Positions 48,245 to 57,819 of a stretch of 64,000 nucleotides of DNA are shown here, in pieces. Within the stretch, counting starts at the first letter, position 1. Each line of letters opens with the position of its first letter. The notes under the pieces were generated by a model. It was not told the DNA's origin. It did not search any database and saw only the letters and a program-made list of their open reading frames with translations. Origin of the DNA: Dermatemys mawii (taxonomy: Eukaryota; Chordata; Testudines; Dermatemydidae); NCBI GenBank assembly GCA_007922305.1, contig ML677335.1:38446642-38510641 (forward strand). The letters run 5' to 3'. The position numbers were made by a program, and so were the translations under genes.

Positions 48245-49180
48245 TAATCACACGCAGGAATACACGAGTTGTTCCACGAGCATGGTCTCAAAGAGCATGG
48301 TGATCATTTTGCACAGGAGGTACATGTATCGGGTGGGCTATTCAGACTAAACACAATGAATTCTGGATACAATTTTTAAAGGAGGATTTAGAATGGCTGA
48401 TTCAGTTTCAAATTTTCTTGAGTGTGGCCTGTAGCAATTTGTAGGAAATGAGCAAAGATACTGTTCTGGAGAATTCAGACACACTGCTTGAAAGAGACAG
48501 AAACCTCCGCTGAACTGCCCACTTAAAAAACTCCTCATAAAAGGTAATAGCAAAAAATATCAGTCATGTGTACTAAATTTAGTCACATACGCTTTTCACC
48601 TTAAAGAGCTACCAGCTAATTGAATTTAGAGTTTTTAATATGAGTATTTGATGTATTTTCTCTCTACCACTAAAAGCTACAGTGATATATGGCAGAGAAC
48701 AACTTGGCTTTGTTTTAAGTGATGATGCTCCTTTTAAATTTAATTCCCTTCTTTTTTTAAATAAATGAAAATGATCCTCCAGTCAGAGATTTCTGCTCAC
48801 AAATGATTTTCTGCCCACATAATAATCATCTCCCCTCTTTTTCTCCCAGCTAACAAGTAAAAAAATAAAATAAAAAAATATAATACCGTACCATTAAGAG
48901 ATGGACCCAAAGAGAATTGAAGTCAATGGAAAAACTCCCATTGACTTCAGTGGATCAGGCCCTGACTGAATTAGAAACAAAATGTTTCTTGTTATTTGCA
49001 TCAGGACACAGACATTTGTTTTTATATCTATATCTATAGATATAAAAAAAGTATTCAGTAAAAAGGAGTTAAAATTTGAGATAAAATAACCTGGAATTTA
49101 GGGTTCTCTCAATTTTCCCAATCTCAAAGCTTTTGGGAACTTGAAAAAAAAATCAGCTTATGCCTGACCATTATTTTTCT
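48245..49180. other. Mostly unique AT-rich DNA, no gene seen
   Basis: Contains a foldback-MITE core at 48920-48962 ('ttgaagtcaatgg' ... 'cccattgacttcagtgg') and a small palindrome, TATATCTATAGATATA-like, near 49024-49048. Confidence 0.5.
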
Positions 49181-49183
49181 CTA

Positions 49184-49800
49184 GGGCTGTCAATTAATTG
49201 CAGTTAACTCATGCAATTAATTTTTAAAAAGTAATCACAATTAATTGCAGTTTTAATCACACTGTTGAACAGTAGAATACCAATTGAAATGTATTACATT
49301 TTTGATGTTTTTCTACATTTTTAAATATATTGATTTCAATTACAACATAGTATACAAAGTTGACAGTGCGCACTTTATATTATTATTACAAATATTTGCA
49401 CTGTAAAAATGGCAAAGAAAATAAATAGTATTTTCCAGTTCAGCTCATACAAGTACTGCAGTGCAATCTCTTTATCGCATAAATGCAACTTACAAATGTA
49501 GGGGTTTTTGTTACATAACTGCACCCAAAAACAAAACTATGCAAAATTTTCTAGCCTTCAAGTCCACTTGGTCCTTATTCTTGTTCAGCCAATCACTAAA
49601 ACAAATAAATTTGTTTACAATTGCGGGAGATACTGCAGCCTGCTTCTTATTTACAGTGTCACCAGAAAGTGAGAATAGGTGTTTGCATGGCATTTTTGTA
49701 GATGGCGTTGCAAGGCATTTACATGCCAGATATGCTGAACATTTCTATGTTCCTTTATGCTTTGGCCACCATTCCAGGGGACATGCAGTTTGACGTTGGA
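49184..49800 (+). mobile_element. DNA transposon left part ('TAGGGCTGTCAATTAATTGC' start)
   Basis: Starts TAGGGCTGTCAATTAATTGC. Subterminal copies of 'aattaattgcagtt' follow in both orientations (49191-49255). It continues as an AT-rich non-coding region ('atgtttttctacatttttaa', 'caagtactgcagtgcaatct') that I recognise from a common reptile DNA transposon, probably hAT-like. The right end is absent; the sequence switches to PLE near 49800-49825. Confidence 0.65.
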
Positions 49801-49814
49801 GTTAGGAATTGTAA

Positions 49815-50325
49815 CTTTCAAAAACCAGTAAGAAAACACTTCAATCTCCCTGGTCACTCAATAACAGACCTAAAAGTGGCAATTTTTCAACAAAAAAGTC
49901 TTCAAAAACAGACTCCAATGTGAAACTGCAGAACTGGAATTAGTTTGCAAACTGGACACCATCAGATTAGGCCTGAATAAAGACTGAGAGTGGTTGGGTC
50001 ACTACAAAACCTCAACCTAATTTCCCCAGTACTAATTTCCCCTACTGTTACTCACACCTTCTTGTCAACTGTCTTAAATGGGCCACTCTCATTATCGCTT
50101 CAAAAGTTATTTTTCTTCCCTTGGTATCCTGCGGTCAATTGAATCGTCTTGTTAGACTGACCTCACACTTGGTAAGGCAACTCCCATCTTGTCATGTCTT
50201 TATACCTGCTCCTGTATTTTCCACTCCATGCTCTGATGAAGTGGGTTCTAGCCCATGGAAGCTTATGCCCAAATAAATTTGTTAGTTTCTAAGGTGCCAC
50301 AGGGAGTCCTTGTTGTTTTTGTTCT
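49815..50325 (+). mobile_element. Penelope-like element 3' part, with endonuclease C-terminal remnant
   Basis: 49831-49923 encodes RKHFNLPGHSITDLKVAIF, a motif typical of the GIY-YIG endonuclease end of vertebrate Penelope-like elements. It is followed by a stop and roughly 400 bases of 3' sequence. That sequence ends in the same module ('aaataaatttgttagtttct', 'aaggtgccacaggg') seen at 11462, 17836 and 45604. A hammerhead-like core lies at 50233-50260. The 5' part with the reverse transcriptase is missing. An alternative is a composite SINE carrying this 3' end. Confidence 0.65.
50233..50260 (+). ncRNA. Hammerhead-ribozyme-like core in the PLE end (degenerate)
   Basis: CTGATGA (50233-50239) is followed by a short hairpin (GTGGG...CCCAT) and GGAAGC. 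Hammerhead ribozymes have CUGANGA, a stem-loop, then GAAA. Here GAAA reads GGAA and an extra A follows the first core, so this copy is probably inactive. The young copy at 46165-46193 keeps a perfect GTGGG/CCCAC hairpin followed by GAAA. PLEs of many eukaryotes are known to carry hammerhead motifs. Confidence 0.4.
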
Positions 50326-50740
50326 CAGAGAGTAGATATTAGTGGTTCACAGTCAAGCTGAAGGGCGTATTGAGTGGGATCCCACAGGGGTCAGTCCTGG
50401 GGCTGGTTCTGTGCAATATCTTCACCAATGATTTAGATAATGGCTTAGAGAAAGTATACTTATAAAGATTGTAGGTGATAGCAAGCTGGGAGGGGTTGCA
50501 AGTGCTTTGCAGGATAGGATTAAAATTCAAAATGATCTGACAAACTGGAGCAATGGTCTTAGGTAGGTAGGATGAAATTCAATATGGACAAAGGCAAAGT
50601 GCTACACTTAGGAAGGAACAATCAGTTGAACACATACAAAATGGGAAATGACTGCCTAAGAAGGATTACTGTGAAGAAGAATCTGGGAGTCACAGTGGAT
50701 CACAAGCTAAATATGAGTCAACAGTGTAACACTGCTGCTG

Positions 50741-50795
50741 CAAATAAATAAAAAATAATATAAAATAAAATAAAATAAAATAAAATAAAATAAAA
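50741..50795. repeat. (TAAAA)n microsatellite inside the CR1
   Basis: Seven perfect TAAAA units at 50761-50795, preceded by A-rich degenerate units. They lie where other CR1 copies carry a plain A-run before 'gcaaac', so the array grew from that run. Confidence 0.95.
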
Positions 50796-51129
50796 GCAAA
50801 CATCCTTCTGGGATGTATTAGCAGTAGTATTGTAAACAAGACATGAGAAGTAATTCTTCCCCTCTATTCCATGCTAATTAGGCTTCAACTGGAGTAATGT
50901 GTCCAGTTCTGGGTGCTACATTTCAGGAAAGATGACAACAAATTAGAGAGAATCCAGAGAAGAGCAACAAAATGATTAAAGGTCTAGAAAACATGACCTA
51001 TGAGGGAAGATTGGAAAAAACTGGGTTTGTTTAGTCTGCAGAAGAGAACAATGAGGGGGGGATTTGATAGCTGTTTTCAATTTCCTGAAAGGGAGTTCCA
51101 AAGAGAATGGACCTAAACTGTTCTCAGTA

Positions 51130-51346
51130 CAGGCATGTCACGTCTTACGCGAGGGTTCCGTTCCGTGGTTTCCGCTTTCTGGGGAAACTACGTATAGCCG
51201 AAACCCCATTGACTTCAATGGTGGGCGAAATCGCCTGCCCTAAAAAAAAGTTTTTATATTTTTAGTTTTCCCTTTTTTTTTTTTTGGGTTGACTGCGTAA
51301 AGCTGAAATCGCATAAGTTGAAACAGCGCAAGACACGACACGCCTG
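51130..51346. mobile_element. Tigger-like MITE inserted in the CR1 (217 bp)
   Basis: Left CAGGCATGTCACGTCTTACG and right, reverse-complemented, CAGGCGTGTCGTGTCTTGCG form an inverted repeat with only transition differences. Removing it restores the CR1 text '...gttctcagt' + 'ggtaccaaatgac...'. The left flank is TA and the right flank TG, a decayed TA duplication. CAGGC ends are typical of Tigger/pogo elements. Internal 'cattgacttcaatgg' and a T-run; non-coding. Confidence 0.8.
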
Positions 51347-51613
51347 TGGTACCAAATGACAGAACAAGGAGTAATGGTCTCAAGTGGCAGTGGGGAAAGG
51401 TTAGGTTAGATATTAGGAAAGACTTTTTCACTAGGAGGGTGGTGAAGCACTGGAATGAGTTACCTAGGGAGGAGTGGAATTTCCTTCCTTAGAGGTTTTT
51501 AAAGTGAGGCTTGACAAAGCCCTGGCTGGGATGATTTATTTGGGGTTGGTCTTGCTTTGATCAGGGCATTGGACTAGATGACCTCCTGAGGTCCCTTCCA
51601 ACCCTGATTCTAA

Positions 51614-51775
51614 AGGAGGTTTAGGTTGGACATTAGGAAAAACTTCCTAACTGTCAGGATGGTTAAGCACTAGAATGAATTTCCAAGGGAGGTAATGGAA
51701 TCTCCATCACTGGAGCTTTTAAGAGCAGGTTAGACTCTTGAGATCCCTTCCAGTCCTATGATTCTATAATTAGAA
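51614..51775 (+). mobile_element. Second CR1 3' end in tandem (different subfamily)
   Basis: 'aggaggtttaggttggacat' to 'cttccagtcctatgattct' is a CR1 3' end of a different subfamily from the one that ends at 51613. It ends in the expected 'atgattctata' tail. The first CR1 ends within a few bases of it. Confidence 0.8.
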
Positions 51776-51779
51776 AGAA

Positions 51780-52684
51780 AATGAAAGCAAACAGTGGAGA
51801 CAAAAATAATACAGTAAAAATATGCCTAAAGCTGATGGAGAAATTAGTGACATTCTACAGATAAACACACAAAGACAACAAACCTCAGTGTAAAAGAAAC
51901 TCTGATATATTCTAGGATGAATAAAAATACCATCATATGTGAAAAGTCAGCTGCATGGCTTCGTCAAAGAGTCTTCTGGAAAAAATTTACTACAAATTAC
52001 ACCTCTGCTCCCTACTCAAGCTTCATAAATGAAGTATAGATTTTTAAGATACATTTTCTCTTTCTTTTGTCAGATCTGGAGTCATTAAACAGAGATTAGC
52101 TGGATAAATAGAGGAAGTGATTTTTAAACTGTTTGCAAACTTAATGTGAAGAGCCCAGCCTTGCAAATTATCATGTCTAATCAGAGATGCACGCTTCACT
52201 GCCTCAGTAATTGTACTAGTATTAGTCAAATTCTTGTTGTCTCCTCATTAGCCATGAAAAGGAGACTCAAGATGTACTTCATTAGAGTATCCTGAATATA
52301 AATTGTTAGTAGAAGGAGCGAGAGATGCACTACGTACCATGGTGTATATGGAAGGAACAAATATTTAGAGCAGAAAGGATCTGGTATCATTCCATTATTT
52401 TATTGGATACATGTATTTAACAAACAGCTCCACTTTAAATTTGTATTCATCCCCCTCCTCCTTTTTTTGACATTAGACTGAGTATTTTGCAAATTCAGTT
52501 CATAACTAATGCAGCAAAAATTAAATTAGTGTATTAAATATTTTTTATTGCTTCCCGAGACGGCAAGTTTCAACTAAAACAAGAACTGGTTGTTTTTTAA
52601 TACTGATAAGTGGTAACTTCTTGATCACTGCAGAACAGTTATAGGCAATCTAATTTACCATAAACATATCCCTAATAAAAAGGT
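51780..52684. other. Unique AT-rich DNA, no gene seen
   Basis: No repeat or exon signal recognised. Confidence 0.5.
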
Positions 52685-52686
52685 TT

Positions 52687-52826
52687 AGGCCTCAATTAAG
52701 GAAAACATTTAATCACATGCTTAAGTCCATCCCTATTCAACAAAACACTTAAGTGCATACTTAATGTTAAGTCAACAGAGCTTAAAAGCATGCCTAAAGG
52801 CAAACGTGCTTTAAGTGAATTGAAGT
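52687..52826. mobile_element. Foldback MITE, 'cacttaagtgc' family
   Basis: Left edge 'aggcctcaattaaggaaaac' and right edge 'gctttaagtgaattgaag' are inverted. 'catgcttaagtccat', 'cacttaagtgcatac' and 'aaaagcatgcc' lie inside. Same family as 59003-59132. Confidence 0.6.
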
Positions 52827-52829
52827 CTG

Positions 52830-53120
52830 AAAAAAATCTTGCTAGAATAAGTTTTTCAAGCGGGTCTACAGCAATGGGTTGCAAGTTACAGTTAAATAAA
52901 AGTAAAAGCCTTTCAGCAAATTTCATAGGTCTACAGACATAAGCAAAGCAACTATCCCCATCCATGTTTTCATAACTTACTATTGGCACAAACCTAAATG
53001 AGTTTCAGACATTCATACTATTCAAAGAGTTTTGAAACCATGAATGAGTTATGCAGGGCATCCTAAATAGATGCCAACAAATTCCCTTTTTTATCACTTT
53101 TTTACCATTATTTTTACCAT
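52830..53120. other. Unique DNA, no gene seen
   Basis: No repeat or exon signal recognised. Confidence 0.5.
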
Positions 53121-53124
53121 AATG

Positions 53125-53560
53125 CAGGGATGTCGAACTCAAATCACCATGACAGCCACATGAGGACTAGTACATTGGCCCGAGGGCTGTATCACTGAAA
53201 CCTTTTTGTAGTACAAAAGTAGTCAAAAATGAAAAAAAATGAAGAGTAATATAGTATGCTATTAATAGTTAATGTATTAACATTTTTAAAATTGTAATGC
53301 GAAGAGTGGTTTTAATAAAATATAAACATGTGTAACTATTCCTTATGTGGTCAGTAGTACTGATAATGATCGATTCTACACTAACAGTCTATCAAGCTAG
53401 CTGTAATGGCAGGCACTTTTTAAAGTAACTATTCATACAAAATACTTTGCCCCTTTTAACATTTTTCCCAACTACTCACAGCACGCCTTGCTCCATCTCT
53501 AAAGCAGCAGCTTGGTGCAAGGTGGAACAGAGCATGCTGGGAGTTGTAGGCCTCTCTTGA
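53125..53560 (+). mobile_element. hAT-type left end ('GCAGGGATGTCGAACTC')
   Basis: CAGGGATGTCGAACTC followed by 'gccacatgaggactagtac' and 'ttggcccgagggctg' matches the left terminus of a hAT family I know from turtles. No inverted right end was found within 1.2 kb, so the limit is uncertain; the moderately GC-rich 53.5-54.3 kb may belong to it. Confidence 0.5.
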
Positions 53561-55130
53561 GCAAATTTACTCAGCAGTCAGCACCTGTGTTGAAGCACTT
53601 GCATCCCTTAGGTGGGTCGTGGAGTTCTTTCCCATCCAGGCTTTGCTGAGAGTGAGAGGTGTGGGGAAACAGGCTTGGCTTTTGTAAACTGGAAAATCCA
53701 AGATCCCTGTTCCCTTCTCCCCTCTCCCTCCCATGATATTTCTCTCTGATTTGCCTTCCCTGTCCCTCCCTCTCAGTGTTAAAGGAAAAGGGCTTTTCCC
53801 AGTGACTGGCTGCTGCTGCTTTCCTGGCTCTTTTCTCCCCCAGCACTTCACACTGCACCTGGGATCAATGGGGATGGATTTCATTGGCGGGTGTGTTTGG
53901 TCCTCCCTTGAGGGAGGGGAGATGTGAAGAGTGGCCGAGGGTTGATGTGAGTCAGGATATAGCTGGAGGGGAAGGTTTGGGATACAGGAAGAGCAGGCTC
54001 AGTGGCTTGGTCAGGAGCAAGGAGCTGCAAGACAGTTTGACTCAGGTAAACTTCAGAGAACTGTGAAAACAGCTCATTGAAATGCACCCAGCAGACCCCC
54101 CCACACCCTCAGAGCGAGAATGATTGTAAACGCTGCCTTAAACAGGAGCTCCGAGAGCCTGCCTGCCTATTCTCTTCCTCAGACCATGTGTATGGGAGTT
54201 GGCAGCAGTAGGGACAGCGGTGGGTTATCTTTTGCTGATTCAGCTAACGACGTCTTCCCACACCTGCCCCACCCCCGTTCCAATGGGGTGTTAGGGAACA
54301 CACTGCTGTTATTCAGATAAGATATAAAACTAAGTCACAGAATCCTTGTGCTCACTGATGTGCCTATGGCAACTTTTCTCTAGAGTAAAGCTGTTCACCT
54401 CAAATTTCATGTTAAATTCCATCTACAGTTCCTGTTGCCTAGATTAATCTTTACCTCATACTCTGTAGTCTTGTTACTGAACAGTGCCAATGTCCCACTC
54501 TAGGGCTGGTGATGTGATTCTTCTACCTGAAAAACACTTTGGGCTCCTTCTGTATCCTTCTACCGTAGACACGTTTCAGTTTAAATCATCTTTTTAATGC
54601 TTTATCCCAGTGCTTGTTGTTACAATCAGACACACAAAGGAAGAGATGATGAGTGCAATCATAAGAGTGATAGATAAGAGATGATTACAATCCTACCTAA
54701 GATTTAAAAAAATCTCTCATTGGGTCAACCCTATCTAAAATAAAATAAGAATACCTAATATATCATCATGATCTTATATGGTAAATGTTTGTCAGGGCGC
54801 CTAGATCCGTGGCTACGTGTCTTTTAATTATGCATACTGAGCTAAACAGAGAAGATATGGAGGACTGGTAAGTATGGATATTCACACTGCTCACCCCAGC
54901 TGGAAAACTCGAGCCCTTAGTCTACAGATAGATAACACTGAGTTTCATAATGTCCCTTATTGAATGGGACTATTCATAGGAGTAGAATTATGCAGGTACT
55001 TATGTGATGTGCTGGATTGAGGCTGTGATCCCTGCCCACTCAGGTCCGTCAAAACACTAAGCTACCACAGCTCATGCATCTGCTCCCCCTGATATACCTA
55101 ACATCTTAGGACTACCATTGATTTTTATTT
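53561..55130. other. Moderate-GC then AT-rich DNA, no gene seen
   Basis: 53.5-54.3 kb has raised GC and overlapping open frames of 60-105 codons on both strands. No domain or splice pattern is seen, and the segment may be interior of the hAT element starting at 53125. Confidence 0.4.
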
Positions 55131-55134
55131 TCTG

Positions 55135-55205
55135 TATTACTGTAGTACCTAGAAGCCCAACTTATGAAGCAGGTCAACACTGTGCAAGGTGCTGTCCCTG
55201 GCCAA
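55135..55205 (-). mobile_element. CORE-SINE 3' tail fragment
   Basis: 'attactgtagtacctagaag' and 'aacactgtgcaaggtgctgt' are the reverse of the tail module. Confidence 0.5.
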
Positions 55206-55209
55206 TGAT

Positions 55210-55690
55210 CCCTTGGGGAAAAAGTAATCTGAAATACTTGCTGGTTGTAAAATTGTGCCTCTTTGAACAATATTAAAACCTTTCAGAGAGAATTATCATC
55301 AGAACCAGCCTCCACAATACAGTAGATCCCTTAAGCGATTTCCAGAATTTAATTAATTACACTAACCTTTTTTCCCTGTACATTGGTACCACTTTATAAT
55401 AAATGCAAATCATTATTAATTCCTTTGGTGTTCACTGTAACAACATAAATCACGATGAACTCTTGTGGTAGTAACACATACGTAATTCCATAATAATTTA
55501 GCATTACGTAATATTATCTTGAAATTAATTTACAAAATATCCCGTTTGTTAATACATAGTGTACATTGATAAAATATTTTTACAGTCATTAGTATTAAGA
55601 TTACCTGAATGAATAACATACTTGGCTGGAGCAGTGCCCCTTTACAGACCTTGCACACACCCCAACACAGCACAGGACAGGACTCTCTGT
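55210..55690. other. Unique AT-rich DNA, no gene seen
   Basis: No repeat or exon signal recognised. Confidence 0.5.
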
Positions 55691-55695
55691 GTGGG

Positions 55696-56138
55696 TGTGG
55701 CAGGGCAGGGGTAAAACCCCTTGAATGCCCTGCCCCTGCTGGCTAAGCCCTGCTTTCGGGCAGGAGGGCCGAGGCAGTGGCTCAGAGCAATCAGCAGGGA
55801 GCCCAGCTGTGGGCCCTAACGAGGGCTGGCTCACCGCAGTAGGCTTAGCTAAGTGGTCACAGCTGAGGCTGAAGACTGAGAGGGCTAGAAAAGCCCTGAG
55901 CTGAACTCAGTTGGGGAGGTGAGCCAGGAAGGGGACAGGAGGCTGGAGACCCTCGAACAAGGTAGAAGGAGGGTAACTGTGGGGGGATAAAGGGACCACT
56001 TGGTTGCACTGGAGACTTTGGACTGCACTGTAAATAAAAGGCATTTGGGTGAAGCAACACAGGAAGGTGTGAAGACTCTTATTTCTTCCAGCCAGAGCAC
56101 AGGGGAGAAGGAGAGAGACCTGTGCGGACCCTGTGACA
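55696..56138 (+). mobile_element. Solo LTR (443 bp) with 5-bp target duplication
   Basis: Starts TGTGGCAGGG and ends CCCTGTGACA, an inverted pair matching at 8 of 10 positions. It is flanked by identical GTGGG at 55691-55695 and 56139-56143. An AATAAA signal at 56033-56038 about 100 bases before the end marks the R region. No internal coding sequence or second LTR is nearby, so it arose by recombination between two LTRs. A 5-bp duplication fits Ty3/Gypsy or some endogenous retroviruses; the sequence does not decide which. No protein is encoded. Confidence 0.85.
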
Positions 56139-56143
56139 GTGGG

Positions 56144-56800
56144 GAAGAAGTTTGTCTCTTCTATCCACAGGCTAATTGTCCTCTGTCTGTCTTATCCTCT
56201 GCTGGAGGATTTGGAGAGAGATGCTTAGCCCCAAAACATTCTACAACAAAAAGCAAACCTTACTCAGTACTGGCCTGTTCCTGTGGGAATTTCCTGCCCT
56301 TTCCTTTGGGCTTGGTTCTTAAAACAGTCTTTGATTCATGTATTGCCTGTTCCTTGGGGTCTAACTGTTCCTCTCCGGTGGCTGCTCCAGCCAACAGGCC
56401 CATCTCTCCCTTCGGGCAGAGCTCCATCCTCCTTCCTGGCCATCCAGCACTAAACTGAGTCAGGCTCTTTTTATTCTCCATCCAGGCTTGGCATTGGCTG
56501 CAGGTATAGTGGGAGCAGGGCTAAATGGGCCATTAGGCTCTCCCTAACACTTCTTTACTGGTGTGGGGCTACTCTGCTCCCTTCACAGACTTTATAAAGC
56601 TCATAGGTACATGGTATACAGATAACTAACAACAATAGCTTGTATATATCCATAGAACTAATGTCACCCAAGCGTTTTACAGACTGTATTAGAGTGACTA
56701 ACAATGATGGTGGAGGTGCAGTTCACGATTCCACAGTTATGACATGAGTTGTGCATTTAAGATTATATAATGGGGTGTGGGAATGAGATGTAAAGTATAA
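56144..56800. other. Unclassified DNA, no gene seen
   Basis: The 152-codon frame starting at 56000 runs from inside the LTR into this segment and is not a gene. No repeat is recognised. Confidence 0.45.
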
Positions 56801-56807
56801 CTTGCAG

Positions 56808-57132
56808 ATTCATAGATTCCATGGACAGAAGGGACCATTGTGATCACCTAGTCTGACCTCCTGTATGACACAGGCCATAAAACAAAATAATTCCTAAAGC
56901 ATATCTTTTAGAAAGAAATCCAATCTTGGATTTAAAAATTGCCTATGATGCAAAATCTATCACCAACCTTGGCAAATTGCTCCAATGATGAGTGACCCTC
57001 ACTGTGAAAAATTTATACCTTATTTCCAGTCTGAATTTGTCTAGCTTCAACTTCCAGCCATTGGCTTGTGTTATACCTTTCTCTGCTAGATTGAAGAGTC
57101 CACTATCAAACAGTTGATCACCACACAGGTAC
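56808..57132 (-). mobile_element. CR1 LINE 3' end, right-hand part split off by hAT
   Basis: 'gattcatagattccatggac', 'agggaccattgtgatcacct', 'agtctgacctcctgtatga' and 'aacttccagccattggctt' are the reverse of a CR1 3' region. On the minus strand, remnants of the ORF2 tail (KFFTVRVTHHWSNLPRLVID) are readable. It continues at 57752 after the hAT element. Confidence 0.8.
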
Positions 57133-57140
57133 TCACAGAA

Positions 57141-57743
57141 CAGCAGTGGGTGAACGTTTTGGCCTGAGAGCCACATTGGGGTTCTGAAACTGTATGGTGG
57201 GCTGGGTAGGGAAGGCTGTGCATCCCCAAACAGCCTGGCCCTTTCCCCTGTCCGCCTCCTGACTGCCCCCCTCAGAACCCTGACCAGATCACCCCCACAA
57301 CTCCTTGTCCCCTGACCGCTCCCTCCCGGGACCCCACCCCCAGGGCTCCCACTATCCAACTGCCTATCCATCTTCCCCCTGCTTCCTGTCTCGACTGATC
57401 CTCGGACTCTCCTGCCCCTTATTCAACCCTCCCACTGCTTATCCAGCCCTCTTGCTCTCTGTCCCCTTTCCATGCCATTCAGAGCACCAGAACTGGCAGC
57501 TGCGTCGCCCAACCAGAGCCAGCCATGCCGCCGCGCAGTCTAGAGCACCGGGGCAGGTCGGCGGCTCTCGCAGAGACGCTGCCTGGCAGGAGCTCAGAGC
57601 TCCACCGACCAGAGAACAGGCGGAGCTGAGATGAGGCTGCGGGGGAGGGGGACAGTAGGGGAGGGGCCAGGAGCTAGCCTCCCCAGCCTGGAGCTCAAGG
57701 GCCAGGCAGGATGGTCCCACGGGCCATAATTTGCCCACCTTTG
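57141..57743. mobile_element. GC-rich hAT element inserted in CR1 (603 bp)
   Basis: Left CAGCAGTGGGTGAACGTTTT and right, reverse-complemented, CAAAGGTGGGCAAATTATGG are the inverted ends. Flanks tcacagaa (57133-57140) and tcatagac (57744-57751) match at 6 of 8 positions. Both correspond to the same CR1 position, so this is the target duplication. It is a relative of the element at 6841-7512. Non-coding; the frames inside (109-142 codons) cross its boundaries or overlap. Confidence 0.85.
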
Positions 57744-57751
57744 TCATAGAC

Positions 57752-57815
57752 TGTGCTTCAGTCACCTCCAAATCTTCACTTTGTTAAACTATTAAATGAC
57801 AAGAGAAATGCAGGT
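57752..57815 (-). mobile_element. Remainder of the CR1 split by hAT
   Basis: 'tgtgcttcagtcacctcc' and 'cactttgttaaactatta' continue the reverse CR1 text exactly where 56808-57132 left off. Confidence 0.7.
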
Positions 57816-57819
57816 AAAA

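Larger units (their letters stand above)
50330..51613 (+). mobile_element. CR1 LINE, 5'-truncated, with broken ORF2
   Basis: 50379-50444 encodes PQGSVLGLVL and then IFTNDLD, the reverse-transcriptase block typical of CR1. A stop (TAA) follows at 50463-50465. The catalytic F-A-D-D motif reads I-V-G-D in a shifted frame (50468-50479), so the copy is dead. The 3' end is clear: 'ggtggtgaagcactggaatg', then 'gactagatgacctcctgagg' and 'ccaaccctgattcta'. It is interrupted by an expanded (TAAAA)n tract and by a MITE at 51130-51346. Confidence 0.9.

Noticed and set aside
53567..53884. 95-105-codon frames (-)
   Set aside because: Two overlapping frames in a moderately GC-rich segment; no domain; probably transposon interior.
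56000..56458. 152-codon frame (+)
   Set aside because: Starts inside the solo LTR and runs past its target duplication into unrelated DNA.
56943..57371. 142-codon frame (-)
   Set aside because: Joins a CR1 ORF2 tail to a hAT element across the insertion boundary.
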